From Planctomycetaceae bacterium (GTDB lineage Bacteria; Planctomycetota; Planctomycetia; Pirellulales; Pirellulaceae): a stretch of DNA of 64,000 bases. The first letter of the stretch is position 1. Each line of letters begins with the position of its first letter. The translations under genes were made by a program, and so were the position numbers. The notes under the pieces were generated by a model, which was not told the DNA's origin, searched no databases, and worked only from the letters and a program-made list of their open reading frames with translations. This document shows positions 43,724 to 53,291 of the stretch, one piece after another. The stretch lies in contig JACKHN010000009.1 of the NCBI GenBank assembly GCA_020638975.1, positions 265,803 to 329,802 of the forward strand, in the 5' to 3' direction.

Positions 43724-45247
43724 ATGGAATTGCGTAAACCCGACTGTTGGTGGCAAGTGCGATGTCTCGCAAAGAGTTGCTGCTTTTTGTTTGTGTTGAG
43801 TTGCGGACTTCCTGCCCGGACTGCCTACGCCGATCTCGTGCTTTATCGCGTACCCGGTCTGTCCAGCGTGGTCGCCCTTCAAGGCACGACGACGGTGAAT
43901 CAAGGTGGTTCCGTTACTTACAAACATCCTGAGTTCGGCACGCTCTACTTTGATATCAAAGATGCCAAGATCCACCGCGTGCCAACAACTTCCGCCCTCT
44001 TCGCTCGGCACGTCCGACTTGCGGGAGAGGATGCCGATAAATTAATGGATGCCGCGCGCTGGGCACTTCGCAACGGATTGCTGAAGCAGCATTACGAGGC
44101 GGTTGCCAAAACACTTGCAGTCAATCCGCAGCATCCCGATGCATCGCGAGTCCGTGACCTCAAACGACGCATTGAAGTGCCGATCGCCGATTCGAGCCAG
44201 CAAGAGCGCGAGATGCGAGCACTGGTCGGGCGCCCTGACATGAAGATCAGAACCAGTAACCACTTCATCCTGATGTATGACACGTCCGACAAACCGACGG
44301 AACACAAAAAGACGAGTCGGGCGGAGCAGCGACTCGAGTTACTCGAGTTGGTGTACGAAAGTTTCATGCTTCGTTTCTTTTCTCATGGCGTCGATCTCGA
44401 TATTCCGCAAGAACGCATGAAAGTGGTGCTGTTCAGCGAACACCGGGACTATTTACAGTTCGCTACGCAACTCAGCCCGACTCTGCAAAGTGCTTCCGGT
44501 TTTTGGGATGGCCAAAACAACACATCCGTCTTCTACGATCATGCCACAACGGACGACTTCAAGATTCTTCAAGCGATGTCCGACCAACTGCAAGAGATGA
44601 AAGAAGCGGCGAAGAAACTCAAACGGAACGAGCGTCCGGCGTTCAAGGTCGGTGATCGAATCATCGAGTTGAAAGATCTCGCTCGAATGGCCGACACGAT
44701 TGAACTGCTCGTCGGTATCGAACGAGAGAACTTGGATATCGAAGTTGTCAGTCACGAAGCAACGCACCAAATGGCGGGTAACACGGGACTTTTCCCACGC
44801 GACGTGGTCGTCCCCAGTTGGGTGCATGAAGGGCTCGCGACCTACTTCGAGACACCCGACGATGCTGCTTGGAGTGGAATCGGAGCGGTCAACTCGGATC
44901 GATTAGACCTGTATCGCGTCCTGGAACGAGACCGCGTCCACTCCAACATCGACTTCATCGTGGGAGATCAGATCTTTGACATGGCCGCTTCGATTCGGGG
45001 TACGCTGCATGGGTATGGTCAGGCCTGGGCACTCACGCACTTTTTGATGGAACGGCATTTTAAGGAGTTCATCAACTTCTATCGTCGTATCGGCGAGATG
45101 CCGCCCGACGTCCTGATCAGCCCGCAGGTCTTAACCGATTTGTTCAGCGAGTCGTTCGGATCGGATCGTCGCAGCCTGGACAATGAATGGCGAGCCTACA
45201 TGCGGTCGCTCAAGACGGACCTGGAACTCATCCTGGATGAAGAGTAA
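43724..45247 (+). CDS. Secreted DUF1570 metallopeptidase-like protein
   Basis: 507 residues, starting 11 nt after the previous stop with GAGG upstream. The signal peptide (about 1-37) is followed by a region of unknown fold, then a zincin-like domain. It has HEATH at about 344-348 (HExxH) and a third-ligand Glu in WVHEGLATYFE about 23 residues later, the gluzincin arrangement. DUF1570 proteins are planctomycete-rich and uncharacterised. Proteolysis outside the cytoplasm is predicted from these residues only. Confidence 0.85.
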   Translation: MELRKPDCWWQVRCLAKSCCFLFVLSCGLPARTAYADLVLYRVPGLSSVVALQGTTTVNQGGSVTYKHPEFGTLYFDIKDAKIHRVPTTSALFARHVRLAGEDADKLMDAARWALRNGLLKQHYEAVAKTLAVNPQHPDASRVRDLKRRIEVPIADSSQQEREMRALVGRPDMKIRTSNHFILMYDTSDKPTEHKKTSRAEQRLELLELVYESFMLRFFSHGVDLDIPQERMKVVLFSEHRDYLQFATQLSPTLQSASGFWDGQNNTSVFYDHATTDDFKILQAMSDQLQEMKEAAKKLKRNERPAFKVGDRIIELKDLARMADTIELLVGIERENLDIEVVSHEATHQMAGNTGLFPRDVVVPSWVHEGLATYFETPDDAAWSGIGAVNSDRLDLYRVLERDRVHSNIDFIVGDQIFDMAASIRGTLHGYGQAWALTHFLMERHFKEFINFYRRIGEMPPDVLISPQVLTDLFSESFGSDRRSLDNEWRAYMRSLKTDLELILDEE

Positions 45248-45291
45248 CGTGGGTACTTCGCGAAACACTTTGAATGTCTAGGATCTGAATC

Positions 45292-45954
45292 ATGGGACGC
45301 CGAGCACTGAAAGCAGTCGATCCGTCGGTCGACTTATCGAACTTTCTGTACACCTTAGAGGACGTGCCAGCGCCACTGGTCGCACGCGAGTTCTTTGGAC
45401 GCAACGCTCCTTTCGAAGTCGAAGTTGGCAGTGGCAAAGGCCTCTTCCTGCAAACGGCCTCGGCGAATTATCCCGATCGCAACTTTCTCGGCATCGAGAT
45501 GGCTCGCAAGTACGCGAGGCACGCGGCAGGGCGACTCGCCAAACGAGAACTCACTAACGGCAAAATGATCAGCGGCGATGGTCTGCGACTGTTCCGCGAG
45601 TTCTTGACGGACGAAAGCGTGGATGCCGTACACGTTTATTTCCCGGACCCTTGGTGGAAAGACAGACATCGCAAACGCCGCGTGATGAAACCAGAGTTTC
45701 TTCGCGACATACAGCGCGTGCTTGTTCCCGGCGGCTCGCTGCATTTCTGGACCGACGTCGAGGAGTACTTCCAATCCACGCTGGAGTTGATCGCAGCAGA
45801 AGTTTCCTTGGAAGGCCCACTCCCAGTCGACGAGCGTCCGGCCGAGCATGACTTGGACTATCGCACACACTTCGAGCGACGGATGCGGATGCACGATGAA
45901 CCGGTCTATCGTTCCGAATTCCGCAAACCTGTTACGAATCCGTTACAGAAGTAA
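45292..45954 (+). CDS. trmB: tRNA (guanine-N7-)-methyltransferase
   Basis: 220 residues, normal for TrmB, which methylates G46 of tRNA with SAM in the cytoplasm. Motif I is VEVGSGKGLFL, the second strand ends NFLGIEMARKY, and the family signature is VYFPDPWWKDRHRKRR. The closing VPGGSLHFWTDVEEYF and the C-terminal RSEFRKP tail also fit. It lies 45 nt after the DUF1570 gene. Confidence 0.96.
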   Translation: MGRRALKAVDPSVDLSNFLYTLEDVPAPLVAREFFGRNAPFEVEVGSGKGLFLQTASANYPDRNFLGIEMARKYARHAAGRLAKRELTNGKMISGDGLRLFREFLTDESVDAVHVYFPDPWWKDRHRKRRVMKPEFLRDIQRVLVPGGSLHFWTDVEEYFQSTLELIAAEVSLEGPLPVDERPAEHDLDYRTHFERRMRMHDEPVYRSEFRKPVTNPLQK

Positions 45955-46005
45955 CCGCCGACTTGTACTAGAATTCCGCCAACATCAATTCCGTTGGAGA
46001 ATTCT

Positions 46006-46497
46006 ATGACACTCTTACGCCGCATGTCGCGTTTTAGTCTGCGTGGTTTCCTTGCCTTCCTGATGGTCATGAGCTTGCCGATAGGTTGGTTTAGCATGCA
46101 CGCCGGTGCAACTCAGCGGGAGTCGCGAGTGCTCACGAAGCTATCGGAGATCGTTGGGCCAGTTGACGAGATTCGAGGGATGTCATTTTACATGAGGTGA
46201 ACACCAACGAACCTGGATCGCGTGTCGGTCCGCCGAGAAACTCCACCGCCAATGCGTCGATTCGGCGAAATTGAGTCTATCCAGCGAGTTACAACCATCA
46301 CGTTACACGGTGACACAATATCGAATGATGTCATCCCGCTCTTGCTACAACTCAGGCAAGTCCGTTTCATTGGCCTGACCTCGACCGATAAGCTCTCCAC
46401 CGCTGGGATTCGGCAACTAAGGTCTGGGCTACCGGACTGCCAGATCGATACTTCAGGATCGATGCCACCCAGCGAGTTTCTACCGCAACAGTGGTGA
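46006..46497 (+). pseudogene. Small membrane/LRR-type protein gene split by an in-frame TGA
   Basis: ATG 46006 with GGAG upstream opens a frame beginning MTLLRRMSRFSLRGFLAFL, a membrane-anchored N-terminus typical of short planctomycete LRR-like proteins. The frame meets TGA at 46198-46200 after 64 residues. The same frame then stays open to 46497 and encodes strand-rich LRR-like sequence (VTTITLHGDTISND, VRFIGLTSTDKLSTAGIRQL, SGLPDCQID). The second part completes the protein type begun by the first, so a nonsense mutation is the simplest reading. Readthrough or a deliberate short protein cannot be excluded. Confidence 0.6.
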
Positions 46498-46519
46498 GGC
46501 CTACAACTTGTCGGTCTCA

Positions 46520-46820
46520 GCGGTTAGCCCAAGTTGCTCGCAACTTGAGTGAAACGGGAGGCTTCTAATGCGTGGCTGACATCGCGCGACGACTTTAGAG
46601 AGTCGACCTCGACGGAGATGCCTCCTCCAAGCCCAAGGTTGCAGAAGCAACCTGGGCCACCCCGCGAACAGAGCGGGTAGCCCAAGTTGCTCGCAACTTG
46701 GGTGAAGCGGGAGGCTTGCGATTCGAGGCTGACCTCGCGCGACAACTTTCGCGAATCCACCGCGTCGGAGATGCCTCCTTCAGGCCCAAGGTTGCAGAAG
46801 CAACCTGGGCCACCCCGCGG
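46520..46820. repeat. Two further tandem copies of the 150-bp hairpin-bounded repeat
   Basis: Copies at 46520-46666 and 46673-46820 match those at 1389-1540 and 1595-1740. They share the CCCAAGTTGC / GCAACTTGGG start, the GCGCGACA core, the GGAGATGCCTCC box and the GGTTGC-AGAA-GCAACC end. They fill the gap between the broken LRR gene and the helicase gene. Confidence 0.85.
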
Positions 46821-46868
46821 CCTGCGCGGCGAACCACGGCACTGCGAGTTGGTTGACGCGTCGAGACA

Positions 46869-48635
46869 CTACGCCGCGCGGCGGCGCTCCTGCCGGCGAG
46901 ACTTAAGGTCGAATAGCCCGAAGACTTCATCTTGCGTCAGGCCGAGACTGCGGGGCGTGTCCGTCTGCGAAAGGATGGCGTCGAACAGAGCCCGCTTTTC
47001 CTCGAGCACCTGATTGATGCGTTCTTCAATCGTGCCTAGCGTGAGCATGCGATTCACGGTCACCGAACCTGCGGCACCAATGCGATGAGCGCGGTTGATG
47101 GCTTGATCTTCAACGGCAGGATTCCACCAGCGATCAAACAGGAAGACGTAACGACAGAATTGAAGGTTCAGCCCAACGCTGCCTGCGCCGTAGCTCATCA
47201 AGATGACATGCTTCGACGGATCTTCCTTGAATTGCGAGATGACACCCTCTCGCTTCTTGTGCGGGATCTTTCCGTGATATTCGAGTATTCCAAACCGATG
47301 CAATCGCTCGCGGATCTTGTCGAGGACACCGACCCATTGACTAAAGACGATCGCTTTACGACCGCTCGCCACGACTTCTTCCAGGTCGGCTTCCAATCGT
47401 TCCAGCTTGCTGCTCGCGCCCGTCGCCGGGTCGAAGTTGCAAATCTGTTTAAGACGCAGAACGAGCTCGAAGACGTGCTGGATCGTTAGCTCTTCGCCGA
47501 GCCCTTCGAGCTGGACGACGCCGTCCTCTTCAGCGCTCTTGTACGAACACCACTGCTCCGGTGTGAGATCAAGTTCGGCGTCGCGATACATCTTCGGCGG
47601 CAGATCGGTGAGGACCTTATCCTTGGTGCGACGTAAGATGTAGTCGCCAGCCGCTTTTGCCATACGACGCGCTGTCATACCGGACTGGAGGTAACCCGGC
47701 GACAAGAATTCAAAAATTCCGACGAGATCTTCGGAGCTGTTTTCGACCGGCGTTCCGGTCAGCGCCCAACTCCGCGATCGCGAGATGGCGCGAGTGATCT
47801 GGCTGGTCGTGCTGGACCGATTCTTAATCCGCTGGGCCTCATCCAGCACGACCAGATCAAACTTGAGCCGGGGGTCGAGGACGACATCACGGTCTCGCAT
47901 CAATAGTTCGTAGTTTGCGATCTTCAGCGGAGCGGATTGGTGATGCCACTGCCAATGCCGGCGTGTCTGATCGCCTTCGATGATGCATAACGGAATCTCA
48001 GGTGCCCACGTTGCAAACTCGTTCTTCCAATTTGAGACGAGCGGCTTGGGGCAGATCAGCAAGATATTCCGCAACTCTCCAGCTCGTAACAGCAGACGCA
48101 TCGAAGTGATCGCCTGCATGGTCTTTCCCAACCCCATCTCGTCGGCCAGGATCGCCGCATAGCGAGGATAGAGGAAGGCGATGCCTTGGTACTGGTACGG
48201 GAACGGCTCGAACGGCATGTGCATCGACTCGGAAGAGAGGATCGTCTCCAGCGGCGGTTGCAGCATGTAGTAGAGTCGATCTTCCAGCTTGACGATGTCC
48301 GTCGGCGGCTTAAGTCGCGTGCTGCTTTTCTCGCAATCGGCCTTGGGAGTCGGCTTCTTTAACGACTGCGGCTTCTTACCCGTTGGCTCGGTCCGCCACT
48401 CCGGTAGCTCGGGAAACATGTAGCTGTAGGTTTTGACTGCGGGTCGCCCGAGGCGGAAAGATATCGTCTTTGGCGATTCGCAGCTAAAGTCGGAGGTGAC
48501 GACATCGATTTTTTGAGCTCGTGTCAGCGCCGCGCCCCAACCGGTCGCAAACGTACTCACAGGCAGCGACATATCGAACGAAGTCGTTTCGATCGCTGGC
48601 GAGTCGAATTGGCTGGCGAGTTGCGTTTGTGTCAC
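46869..48635 (-). CDS. SNF2-family DEAD/DEAH-like helicase
   Basis: 588 residues from a GTG start. Motifs in order: Q-like PYQYQGIAFL, I ADEMGLGKT, Ia LLICPKPLVSNW, II VLDEAQRIKN, III ALTGTPVEN, IV KAIVFSQW, V LMSYGAGSVGLNLQ and VI INRAHRIG. The first 110 residues have no known domain. SNF2 enzymes translocate on double-stranded DNA to move or strip proteins. Bacterial members work in transcription recycling, repair or defence. No nuclease or methylase gene is adjacent, so a defence role is not supported here. Confidence 0.93.
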   Translation of the reverse strand: MTQTQLASQFDSPAIETTSFDMSLPVSTFATGWGAALTRAQKIDVVTSDFSCESPKTISFRLGRPAVKTYSYMFPELPEWRTEPTGKKPQSLKKPTPKADCEKSSTRLKPPTDIVKLEDRLYYMLQPPLETILSSESMHMPFEPFPYQYQGIAFLYPRYAAILADEMGLGKTMQAITSMRLLLRAGELRNILLICPKPLVSNWKNEFATWAPEIPLCIIEGDQTRRHWQWHHQSAPLKIANYELLMRDRDVVLDPRLKFDLVVLDEAQRIKNRSSTTSQITRAISRSRSWALTGTPVENSSEDLVGIFEFLSPGYLQSGMTARRMAKAAGDYILRRTKDKVLTDLPPKMYRDAELDLTPEQWCSYKSAEEDGVVQLEGLGEELTIQHVFELVLRLKQICNFDPATGASSKLERLEADLEEVVASGRKAIVFSQWVGVLDKIRERLHRFGILEYHGKIPHKKREGVISQFKEDPSKHVILMSYGAGSVGLNLQFCRYVFLFDRWWNPAVEDQAINRAHRIGAAGSVTVNRMLTLGTIEERINQVLEEKRALFDAILSQTDTPRSLGLTQDEVFGLFDLKSRRQERRRAA

Positions 48636-48715
48636 ACGTTGATCCGAAAAAACAGGCTAAATTGGTGAGGCGTTCAAGGCTAAGGATCGACTCAACAACG
48701 ACGTCGTTCTCTTGT

Positions 48716-48769
48716 GTAGAGTCCGCTGTGCGGACCTCAGGGATTCCTGGTCCGCACAGCGGACCCTAC
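48716..48769. repeat. 21-bp inverted repeat (GGTCCGCACAGCGGACC family)
   Basis: Arms 48716-48736 and 48749-48769 pair with one mismatch; the central 16 bp are perfect. It lies between the 191-residue orphan and the helicase gene, which run on the same strand. Confidence 0.85.
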
Positions 48770-48790
48770 TCTTGAACTTTTGAGTTGTTC

Positions 48791-49366
48791 CTACGTGCGA
48801 GCTGCTCCTCGCTGCGCTTCTTCGATCGCTTCACGCAGTCGGCTAAACGGTTCGAGCAAATCCATGGCTTCGGCGTGGGGCTGCCACTGCTCAACGATCT
48901 TCTCGCGATCGCGAGCATGCTCTTCAGCGACGGCAGCCTGACTGCCCGCTAATTGAAATGGAACAAGTGCTCGACTCTTGGGCGCCGGAGTCGCGGCATG
49001 TGCTCCATCGAGACGACGCTGGTTGTTCGCTCCGCTGCCCCCATCTGTCAGCAAGACAAACGGAACCGATACGAATTCACGAGCGCTCAATACAGGCTCG
49101 ACATTCGTGCAGACGAACATGGGACGGCTCTTGCCTTTGGCCACCAACGTCTGCCCGATTTGTTCGCCGTACAAAAACGGAGCTAGCGTCGGGCCATAGA
49201 GAATTTCTTGGGCGCGGTTCGGTCGGACGGGCGCAGTGCAGTGAAACTCAAGCGGTCGGCCCACGGCATTCAAGATAAGGTAACCACCGATCAAACCGAG
49301 GTCAGTGAACTCTTGAACCGTTAGAAAACCGACGGAAGGCACGGACTTAGAGCCGCTAGCGGACAT
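48791..49366 (-). CDS. Conserved-looking protein of unknown function upstream of the helicase
   Basis: 191 residues. The N-terminal 110 look like a compact alpha/beta domain (VQEFTDLGLIGGYLILNAVGRPLEFHC, read in two pieces). Residues 105-130 form a Gly/Ala-rich linker and the last 60 a charged helix. No family was recognised. It runs in the same direction as the helicase, 155 bp upstream, with an inverted repeat in between, so co-transcription is possible. Confidence 0.65.
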   Translation of the reverse strand: MSASGSKSVPSVGFLTVQEFTDLGLIGGYLILNAVGRPLEFHCTAPVRPNRAQEILYGPTLAPFLYGEQIGQTLVAKGKSRPMFVCTNVEPVLSAREFVSVPFVLLTDGGSGANNQRRLDGAHAATPAPKSRALVPFQLAGSQAAVAEEHARDREKIVEQWQPHAEAMDLLEPFSRLREAIEEAQRGAART

Positions 49367-49708
49367 AGATTGCGGTTCCCCCTACAGCGATTGGCGAGTT
49401 GTGGATCAATGGTGTGAAATCAGCGGGTGGCTCTCGCCTTCGACTTGAATCGGGCACATCGCTTGGCAGACTTTAACGGGTTTTCGGATTGTGCTGGCCG
49501 AAGTTGCGGACGGACCGGGGCAAACAAGCGACATCGGCTGCGCGATGCGGCAACCGATGTCAAGCACCGAATCCACAATTTCAAGAATCCACAAATACCA
49601 ACGCCTGCTGGGCATTCGCGGTTTGATGCTTGTCTTGTGTCAAAGACTCGACTTTGAAACACAATCGTCTATACTGAGGATTCTTATGACTTGAGGAGTT
49701 ATTGCATC
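49367..49708. other. 342-bp divergent intergenic region, no gene seen
   Basis: It separates the minus-strand orphan from the plus-strand 155-residue gene and should hold two promoters. TATACT near 49670 is a possible -10 for the latter, but no -35 at a fitting distance is evident. Several short frames lack ribosome sites. Confidence 0.35.
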
Positions 49709-50176
49709 ATGTCCAATGAGTCGAACGACTTTCCCCCGCTGTTCCGTATCGACGTAACAGCGGATACCGGTTCCGGGGCTTCGGCAGAACGCTACGATCC
49801 CAACGCTGTCATGGTCGCACTCTTGCGGCAAATGGTGGCCGGGCAGGCGAAGCAGAGCAAGCTGTTGGAAGATTTCATCCAACAACAGAATGCAACTCAA
49901 CGCCAACGCCAGAATGAATTGGGTCAGTGGAAGGAGCAGAACCCTGAACTAGCTCGTTGTTGCCGCACCGCAGCGGAAACGTTGAGCCGCGTCCAGACTC
50001 AGTTTCTTCGGAATCTGACCGAGGAAGTTCTCGATAACGAGGACAGCCTGCTGGATGGTGAATTCATGCTGAACGAATTCGTGGATCGGTTCGGGCCACG
50101 GCTTGCTCATCTGAATGGTGTGCTGCAAGTGCTCTCGCAACTGAGCATGATCAATACACCGGCGAATCAGACTTAA
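49709..50176 (+). CDS. Small helical cytoplasmic protein of unknown function
   Basis: 155 residues from ATG 49709, with GAGGAG 10 nt upstream. After about 30 polar residues it is mostly helical and Gln-rich (e.g. LLEDFIQQQNATQRQRQNEL), with a CC pair near residue 79 and a second helical part rich in acidic residues. No signal peptide or known domain. A strong terminator follows, so it forms a single-gene unit. Confidence 0.65.
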   Translation: MSNESNDFPPLFRIDVTADTGSGASAERYDPNAVMVALLRQMVAGQAKQSKLLEDFIQQQNATQRQRQNELGQWKEQNPELARCCRTAAETLSRVQTQFLRNLTEEVLDNEDSLLDGEFMLNEFVDRFGPRLAHLNGVLQVLSQLSMINTPANQT

Positions 50177-50204
50177 GTCATTTGGGACAAACTACAACGC
50201 ACTG

Positions 50205-50236
50205 GGACGAACCTTTTTGGTTCGTCCTTGTTTTTT
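50205..50236 (+). terminator. Strong intrinsic terminator
   Basis: A perfect 9-bp stem (GGACGAACC at 50205-50213, GGTTCGTCC at 50219-50227) and a 5-T loop are followed by TTG and six T residues. Confidence 0.92.
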
Positions 50237-50269
50237 GCGCCGCCGATAGCACTCCGGGAAGGATCCGTC

Positions 50270-51148
50270 ATGCAGGTTGAATTGGTACGAGCGAGGACGT
50301 CGGACGGACTGCGATTGGATGGATCGCTGGCACTTCCCACCCACCTATCGACGGACACCTCCACTGTTGATGCTGTAGTTCTTCTACATGGCGTGGGAGG
50401 AAGCTTTTTTGGCGGAGCGATGTTCGATCCGCTCGCCGCTCGCTTGGTCGAACTTGGCATCGCCGTATTGCGAGTGAATACACGCGGTTACGGTGCGGTC
50501 AATATGATTGCGACGGATGGTGGTGCGACTCGCGGAGGCGCAGCCTTTGAAATCGTCGATCAATGTCGCCATGACGTTACTGCTTGGTGCGACTTCCTCG
50601 TGCAACGTGGGATGTCGCGAATCGGACTGATCGGGCACAGTCTGGGCGCGATTAAAGCGTTGTACGCGTCGGCTTTTGCACCTCACGAAAATGTCGTGCG
50701 TGTGATCGCAGCTTCGCCCCCTCGTTTGTCGCACAGTGCGTTTCATCATGACCCTCGGAGCCACGACTTCTTCGATTCGTTAGCGGTTGCCAAGCAGCAT
50801 ATCCAGGAAGGACATCCCGAGCAGTTGATCACTGCGCGGTTCCCGTTCCCGCTGCTGATCACCGCGGCAAGCTATGTCGATAAGTACGGCGACGAGCGTT
50901 ACAACATTCTAAAGTTCGTTTCGCAGGTGGCATCTCCAGCACTTTATATTTACGGTTCCATCGAACTGGAACACGGGGGCGTCGCGTTCGCGGGACTGCC
51001 GGAAGCCATCCAAAGAGCCGTGCGTCAAGCAGATGCACCCAGTCACCCTAAGTTGGAAGTGACGACGATCGCAGGAGCCGATCATTTCTATACCGGGAAG
51101 TCCGGCGAACTGACGGATGTAGTCGCGAACTGGCTGACTCGCGATTGA
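50270..51148 (+). CDS. Alpha/beta-hydrolase
   Basis: 292 residues from ATG 50270 (GGAAGGA about 7 nt upstream). The oxyanion region is VVLLHGVGGSFFGG, the nucleophile elbow is GHSLG (Ser near 124), and the His sits in GADHFYTGKS near 276. An acidic member probably follows the strand ALYIYGSIE. A typical esterase/peptidase-like fold in the cytoplasm; the substrate is unknown. The gene is flanked by a terminator on the left and an apparently separate outer-membrane-like gene on the right. Confidence 0.85.
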   Translation: MQVELVRARTSDGLRLDGSLALPTHLSTDTSTVDAVVLLHGVGGSFFGGAMFDPLAARLVELGIAVLRVNTRGYGAVNMIATDGGATRGGAAFEIVDQCRHDVTAWCDFLVQRGMSRIGLIGHSLGAIKALYASAFAPHENVVRVIAASPPRLSHSAFHHDPRSHDFFDSLAVAKQHIQEGHPEQLITARFPFPLLITAASYVDKYGDERYNILKFVSQVASPALYIYGSIELEHGGVAFAGLPEAIQRAVRQADAPSHPKLEVTTIAGADHFYTGKSGELTDVVANWLTRD

Positions 51149-51467
51149 TCTTCGTTGGACCGGCGTGCCGTTAATCTCAACGCAGTCCGAACTCTGGCAA
51201 AGCTGCGCGATTGGTTCGTCTTTGCCGTTCAATACCGCTCAGCGAAACGCGCACGGTTCGAGCGATCCCCCGACGATGCCGACTGTGCCTAGCTGCGCGA
51301 TCGCACGACGGTGAGGCCACGGAAATCTGCTTGCAACCGTGGAAAGCACGAAGCTGCAAACCGGGCGACGTCGATGAGGGAGGATGGTGTGAGACTACAC
51401 CTCGACGTATGCGGCGTGTGCCAGGTTGGATTGAATTCAAAAGTGCGAGACGATGAGGAAGATGATA
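51149..51467. other. 319-bp intergenic stretch, no gene seen
   Basis: No supported frame, strong hairpin or repeat was recognised. Its right end is the leader of the outer-membrane-like protein gene. Confidence 0.35.
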
Positions 51468-53057
51468 ATGAATTACAGATGGACCTTGCCCTGTACGTTG
51501 ACGACCTTCCTTGCCATCGCCATGGCAACACCTTCGCAGGCGCAATATCAAGGCTATTCGTCATCGCCTCAGTACGGCACCTACGCTCCCCCTCGCGCCC
51601 AACTCCCGGAGTGGAACTCGCCGTCATCCGCGCCATCTCAAACGGCGACGCCGCAGATGTCGTCGTACGATCGAGCTCCTGCGCCGCATGCTTACAGCCC
51701 CAGCGAAATGCCCAGCGTCAACCCATTTGCGAACGTACGCAGCCAGCAGCCATCGCCAACCAACTATGGAAACGCCGCTTACCAACCTCAGCAACAATAC
51801 CAGCCAGCACCACAATATCAATCGACGCCGCAGTACCAACCTGCGGCTCGACAATACAATACCTACTCGGTCTCGAACGGTGATCCACAACCGCATGCGA
51901 TCGGCGGAGGCATGAACTATGCCAATCCAACGCAGCAAGTCGCGCCCACTCCCTTGCCAAACTCCTACTACGATCAGCCGGTGCAGAGCTACGCACCAAC
52001 GTACGATGCCGGTTGCGATCCGAAAGGGGTCGCCTACTCCACCGGGATCGGAGTGCGAAGTGGGTGGTACGCCGGCGTTGGCGGAGTGATCATGAATCGT
52101 GACCTTGGCAACAACCTGTGGCTCAGCGTCGATCAAACGGATATCCGCGACCGAGTCCTCAACAGCAACGACGCTGATTACAGCTATGCCGGTGGCGTTG
52201 CGGCGACGATTGGACACTATTTCAATTGCGGCCAGAATTCGATTCAGTTCGCCTATTGGGGCATTTATCCCAGCACTGCTGAGGCGAATGCCTACGGTGC
52301 CGACACCGCCGTTGGCATCGATACCATCTTGCATTTCGATGGTTTGCAGTACGATGCGGGACTCGGAGGCGGTGCTCAGGATCTTAGTGGCATCTTCTTC
52401 TTCGATGCCGAACGACACCGTGTGCAACGCGAGTACAGTGTCTACAACATCGAGTTGAACTTACTGGGACACAACTTTACGAATGGCTGTAGCCCATGGC
52501 AGCTAAGTTGGCTGGCCGGCGTTCGATACCTCCGCTTCGATGACAACTTCCTGTTCTCCTCCGATCGCATCGATACTGCATTCACGGGCGATGCGAGAGA
52601 AGTTCACTATGCGATCGATGTCGAAAACAACCTGGTTGGATTCCAAATCGGTGGTCGGGCCGGCTATTGCGTCGGGCCCCGGTTGAGCTTATTCGCCGAC
52701 ACCAAGGTAGGCATTTACGGCAACCACATCAGCCACCGATCGCGGATCTATGGTGCGAACGGTCAAGCCTTCGTTGGCGACGCGGCCAGCCCGTATTTCG
52801 GCCAAGATGTCGACTTTACGACCAGCAGAGACAGCTTTTCAATGATTGGCGATCTTTCCGTGGGAGCGAATTGGTGCATCAGTCCTTGCTGGTCGATTAA
52901 CGCTGGATATCGAGCGGTTGGCGTTAGCGGTGTCGCGTTAAGCACCAGCCAAGTTCCCGTTGACTTCATCGGTGCGTTGGACAGCCTCCAAACGGTCAAT
53001 TCGAGCGGTTGCTTGATCCTGCATGGAGCCTTTGCCGGGATCAATTTCTGCTATTAA
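51468..53057 (+). CDS. Outer-membrane beta-barrel-like secreted protein
   Basis: 529 residues from ATG 51468. GAGGAAG 6 nt upstream favours this over the in-frame ATGs at 51453 and 51462. The signal peptide ends ATPSQAQ (about residue 24). Residues 25-170 are low-complexity, rich in Gln, Pro, Tyr and Ser (e.g. QPQQQYQPAPQYQ). From about 190 the chain alternates polar and hydrophobic residues with many Gly and aromatic residues, ends in FAGINFCY, and looks like a beta-barrel. It resembles planctomycete BBP7-type surface proteins. The terminal aromatic residue suits barrel assembly. Confidence 0.72.
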   Translation: MNYRWTLPCTLTTFLAIAMATPSQAQYQGYSSSPQYGTYAPPRAQLPEWNSPSSAPSQTATPQMSSYDRAPAPHAYSPSEMPSVNPFANVRSQQPSPTNYGNAAYQPQQQYQPAPQYQSTPQYQPAARQYNTYSVSNGDPQPHAIGGGMNYANPTQQVAPTPLPNSYYDQPVQSYAPTYDAGCDPKGVAYSTGIGVRSGWYAGVGGVIMNRDLGNNLWLSVDQTDIRDRVLNSNDADYSYAGGVAATIGHYFNCGQNSIQFAYWGIYPSTAEANAYGADTAVGIDTILHFDGLQYDAGLGGGAQDLSGIFFFDAERHRVQREYSVYNIELNLLGHNFTNGCSPWQLSWLAGVRYLRFDDNFLFSSDRIDTAFTGDAREVHYAIDVENNLVGFQIGGRAGYCVGPRLSLFADTKVGIYGNHISHRSRIYGANGQAFVGDAASPYFGQDVDFTTSRDSFSMIGDLSVGANWCISPCWSINAGYRAVGVSGVALSTSQVPVDFIGALDSLQTVNSSGCLILHGAFAGINFCY

Positions 53058-53103
53058 TTTGCGGCGCGAGGCAGGCAGCCTCGACGCACGTCGAATCTCT
53101 TAA

Positions 53104-53131
53104 CAAAGCCGCCTGATTCCGGGCGGCTTTG
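53104..53131 (+). terminator. Hairpin after the outer-membrane-like gene
   Basis: A perfect 10-bp stem (CAAAGCCGCC at 53104-53113, GGCGGCTTTG at 53122-53131) with an 8-nt loop lies 47 nt past the stop. The T-tract is weak. Confidence 0.65.
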
Positions 53132-53291
53132 TGCGTTCTGGGCGGATAATTCCACAGCGGCGTTCGTTTGCCGCTGGTTGTGTCCGACCCGAGACTCGGA
53201 TATTTTTAAGGCTTAATATCCCGCCACAACTCCCCCCTAAAACGAACCTGCCTGTCTATTCAAAGGCCCCGTCTATACAGAGGAATGTAGT

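Noticed and set aside
46198..46200. Selenocysteine codon
   Set aside because: No clear selenocysteine-insertion stem was seen right after the TGA and this protein type is not a known selenoprotein; a nonsense mutation is simpler.
46869..48635. Defence island helicase (DISARM-like)
   Set aside because: No methylase, nuclease or other defence genes flank it.
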